From NCBI RefSeq assembly GCF_017311415.1, contig NZ_JAEKIS010000001.1:1-64000 (forward strand): 64,000 nt of DNA, read 5' to 3'. The notes beneath the pieces were generated by a model. It saw only the letters and a program-made list of their open reading frames with translations, ran no database searches and had not been told where the DNA came from. Positions 62,274 to 64,000 of this stretch are shown piece after piece. The first letter of the stretch is position 1; every line of letters starts with the position of its first letter. This stretch comes from Salipiger abyssi. Its GTDB lineage: Bacteria > Pseudomonadota > Alphaproteobacteria > Rhodobacterales > Rhodobacteraceae. The position numbers and the translations under genes are program-made.

Positions 62274-62741
62274 TCAGTCGAGCCTGAAAGGGCTACTGGC
62301 AACGACGCGCAGCGTGACAGCGTCGCCAGCTGCCCAGACGCACAAGCCTTGTCGCTTCTCCACCATGCGCACAAGCTTGCGGCGCTTGGCATGGCGCAGC
62401 GCCTGGACAACCTTGAACACCACGGAGTTCCGCAGCGCCGTGTCCGTGATCTCGAGATCGCGCTCGATCATCACCCGTTCGGCCAGCTCCCGCGTCGTCA
62501 TTTCCACGCCATCGCCGAGGTGATGCACGCAGATCTCGGCGATCTCGCCCTTCTTGAAGAACCCGTGGCTCACGATGTAGCGCGCTCGCTGGCGCTCTGG
62601 GGCCGCGAACAGCTCAATGGTCGCGTTCACATGGGCGAGGTCGTGCTTGGCATGCGCTATCTGCGCCTCATACGCCTTGATTTGCCCAAGGATCTCCGCG
62701 CGCTTCTACTTCAGTGTCTGGACGATCAGGGGGTCACTCAT
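62274..62741 (-). pseudogene. Passenger gene of the IS1595 element, with an early stop
   Basis: ATG 62741 reads MSDPLIVQTLK, stop TAG (complement of 62706-62708), then KRAEILGQIKAYEAQIAHAK, a coiled coil, and HHLGDGVEMTTRELAERVMI with a winged-helix-like end (KLVRMVEKRQGLCVWAAGD). Restart from an internal Met (62630) could give 118 residues. The role of this passenger is unknown. Confidence 0.6.
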
Positions 62742-62811
62742 GTCCCCGATTGCACTCTACGCCGCCGTTCCGGTCCATCCGGCAACTTGGTGCATCTGCT
62801 ACCTAAGACCG

Positions 62812-62989
62812 AATTGCTGGACCTCCATATCTTCGAAACCATCGACGAGGTGCAGCAGATTGCCACCGAATGGCTCTGGTCCTACAACAATGATCGCCCG
62901 AACATTGGCAACGGCGGGATGACACCTGCCCAGAAACTGAGAATGGCCGCGCAAATTCTACGACCCAGCCCCCGTGAAAATGGGGGATT
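62812..62989 (+). mobile_element. IS3-family transposase OrfB remnant, right part
   Basis: Reads LLDLHIFETIDEVQQIATEW then LWSYNNDRPNIGNGGMTPAQ and KLRMAAQIL, the C-terminus of IS3 OrfB, continuing the fragment at 61211-61267 across the inserted element. GAAAATGGGGGATTAC near 62977 resembles an IS3 end. Confidence 0.65.
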
Positions 62990-63396
62990 ACCCATCGATT
63001 TCAGCAGCAGGTCGTTATTCGCCGCGCGCTACGACCGGTGCCCCAAGGTCTTCCTATCGGCCATCGCTCTAGCAGCTACGGTCATCTACTGGCTATGAGT
63101 CCTGCTAGATGGGTTTCACGTCGATAAAAAAATGTACAAATGCATTCTTGAAAAACAGGGTTGACCTCTCATCATCAGCAGTGAGACGCCCAGATGGGGT
63201 TTCAAGGATACGCATAAAGGTTCGGCTCTGACAGCAGGCCACCGTCCACTCCGCATTTTGGGAGCGGAACGGAAACCCGAATGACATCGAACGCCGCTTG
63301 ATCGGCGAACCTTTAGACATGTCCGACCTCCTCGGGCGCCTCAAATACATGCTAAGTTTGTCGCACGTTTGAATTGGCGAAATGTGGAGGCGAGAA
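62990..63396. other. Gene-free stretch before sHSP 5
   Basis: No supported gene. It contains a CTTGAA box near 63148-63153 on the plus strand, about 245 bases before the truncated Hsp20 gene, and an AT-rich segment around 63120-63150. The minus-strand frame at 63105-63350 has no recognisable domain. Confidence 0.4.
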
Positions 63397-63738
63397 ATGT
63401 ACTACCCCACCTACACACGTCGCAGCGATCCCTTTGGGATGATGCGTTCTATGCTGCGCGACGTGAACCGGTTTATCCCGACGAACTCTGATCAATCCGT
63501 CTTTCCAGGGGTGAATGTCTGTCAAGGCGACGATGCCGTTGCTGTAACGGCGGCACTCCCAGGTATCGACCCGTCCGACATCGATATTTCGGTCAAGGAC
63601 AACGTTCTAACGATCTCGGGCGAGCGCGAGGGGCCGGAGGTGCCGGACACCGCGCGCTGGCATCGCAATGAACGCCGTTTTGGGAAATTCACCTGCGGGA
63701 TCCGGCTGCCCTGTTGCAAAGGAGATGAACCATGCTGA
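63397..63738 (+). pseudogene. Truncated Hsp20 gene (sHSP 5)
   Basis: 113 aa, GGAGG upstream. MYYPTYTRRSDPFGMMRSML to WHRNERRFGKFTCGIRLP is a close relative of sHSP 3 (45376). After FGKF the other protein goes on for about 40 residues with the NGVLxI core and IEI tail; here the frame ends CCKGDEPC at the degP start. The second half of the crystallin domain is lost, so oligomer formation should fail. The stop overlaps the degP ATG by 7 bases. Confidence 0.75.
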
Positions 63739-64000
63739 GCCGTCTGACTTTTCTTTTCGTCCTTTCGATTTGTGTTGTCGCGCGGCCGGCGGTTGCGCAA
63801 ATCGCAGCGGTTGAGCCTGATGAACGCGGCATCCCGACCATCGCGCCGCTGATAGACGCCGTGGACGACGCCGTCGTCAACATCGCGGTTGTCTCTGAGC
63901 GACCCGCCCAGATGACGCCGCTTTTTCGCGATCCGTACTTCCAGCCCTTCCTGCCGCCGCTCGAGCAACTGCCACCGCAGCGGCAAATGAGCGCCGGCTC
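63732..64000 (+). CDS. degP: DegP/DegQ-like periplasmic serine protease (partial)
   Basis: 89 residues before the window ends. AAAGGAG before ATG 63732; signal peptide MLSRLTFLFVLSICVVARPA ending AVAQ; then IAPLIDAVDDAVVNIAVVSE and DPYFQPFLPP, matching the N-terminus of Do-like proteases with the flexible LA loop. The catalytic triad lies outside the window. DegP closes known heat-resistance loci, which supports the call. Confidence 0.85.
   Translation, partial: MLSRLTFLFVLSICVVARPAVAQIAAVEPDERGIPTIAPLIDAVDDAVVNIAVVSERPAQMTPLFRDPYFQPFLPPLEQLPPQRQMSAG

Larger units (their letters stand above)
61268..62811 (+). mobile_element. IS1595-family element inserted in an IS3 remnant
   Basis: Perfect 25-base inverted ends, CGGTCTTAGGTAGCAGATGC plus ACCAA at 61268-61292 and its complement at 62787-62811. 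The flanks AATGGCTG (left) and AATTGCTG (right) look like an 8-base target duplication with one change. Inside are a decayed transposase and a decayed passenger gene. Confidence 0.8.

Noticed and set aside
63105-63350. 81-codon minus frame before sHSP 5
   Set aside because: No motif and no good ribosome site; it overlaps a likely promoter region for the truncated Hsp20 gene.

Overview
The window looks like about 64 kb of a mobile element from an alphaproteobacterium, most likely a Rhodobacterales-type host. It has high GC, a Trb/VirB-type transfer cluster of the Tn4371-like ICE layout (repA, DUF2840, traF, DUF736, lytic transglycosylase, relaxase, traG, RHH protein, trbBCDEJ-K-LFGI, LysR-type regulator) and backbone families common in such elements (DUF2958, RadC, ParB-like, methylase/helicase, Toprim, DUF2493, DUF6499/DUF2285). 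No integrase, attachment site, tRNA, rRNA or CRISPR array is visible, so an ICE cannot be told from a conjugative plasmid here.

Layout: 1-6430 holds small backbone genes (ArdC-like tails, DUF2958, radC, parB-like), several with GC-rich leader hairpins. 6442-7986 is an antisense Fic gene. 8220-14822 carries a methylase/helicase giant, a Toprim protein and a SLOG/DUF2493 protein. 14957-19673 is an accessory island, mostly on the minus strand: a reverse transcriptase with a structured upstream region, a three-gene graspetide-type peptide operon (precursor, ATP-grasp ligase, membrane protein) and a 2H phosphoesterase. 19839-24981 is regulation and replication, with three iteron-like repeats inside repA. 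24978-31130 is DNA processing, with a candidate oriT just before the relaxase. An MFS gene flanked by IS5 and IS66 remnants (31348-33253) splits the RHH gene from trbB. 33541-43250 is the mating-pair machinery and 43183-44163 its LysR-type neighbour.

44430-64000 is a protein-quality-control cargo island of the kind called the locus of heat resistance or transmissible locus of stress tolerance: five Hsp20 genes (one truncated), an M48 protease, FtsH, a ClpK/ClpG-type disaggregase, a Kef-like antiporter, a DegP-type protease at the edge, and less usual members (two NDUFS4-like proteins, an RNA polymerase omega-like protein, an SPW membrane protein, and a glycosyltransferase plus glycogen-debranching-type hydrolase). 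CTTGAA heat-shock -35 boxes and a ROSE-like RNA thermometer suggest heat control. IS30, IS1595, IS3 and IS21 copies or remnants show how the island was built.

The strongest new leads are the graspetide operon next to the reverse transcriptase; a pair of covarying leader RNAs upstream of the DUF2493 and DUF736 genes; a second leader family upstream of radC, parB and two other genes; and the omega-like and NDUFS4-like passengers of the heat island. All calls are from reading the sequence; no database search was run.
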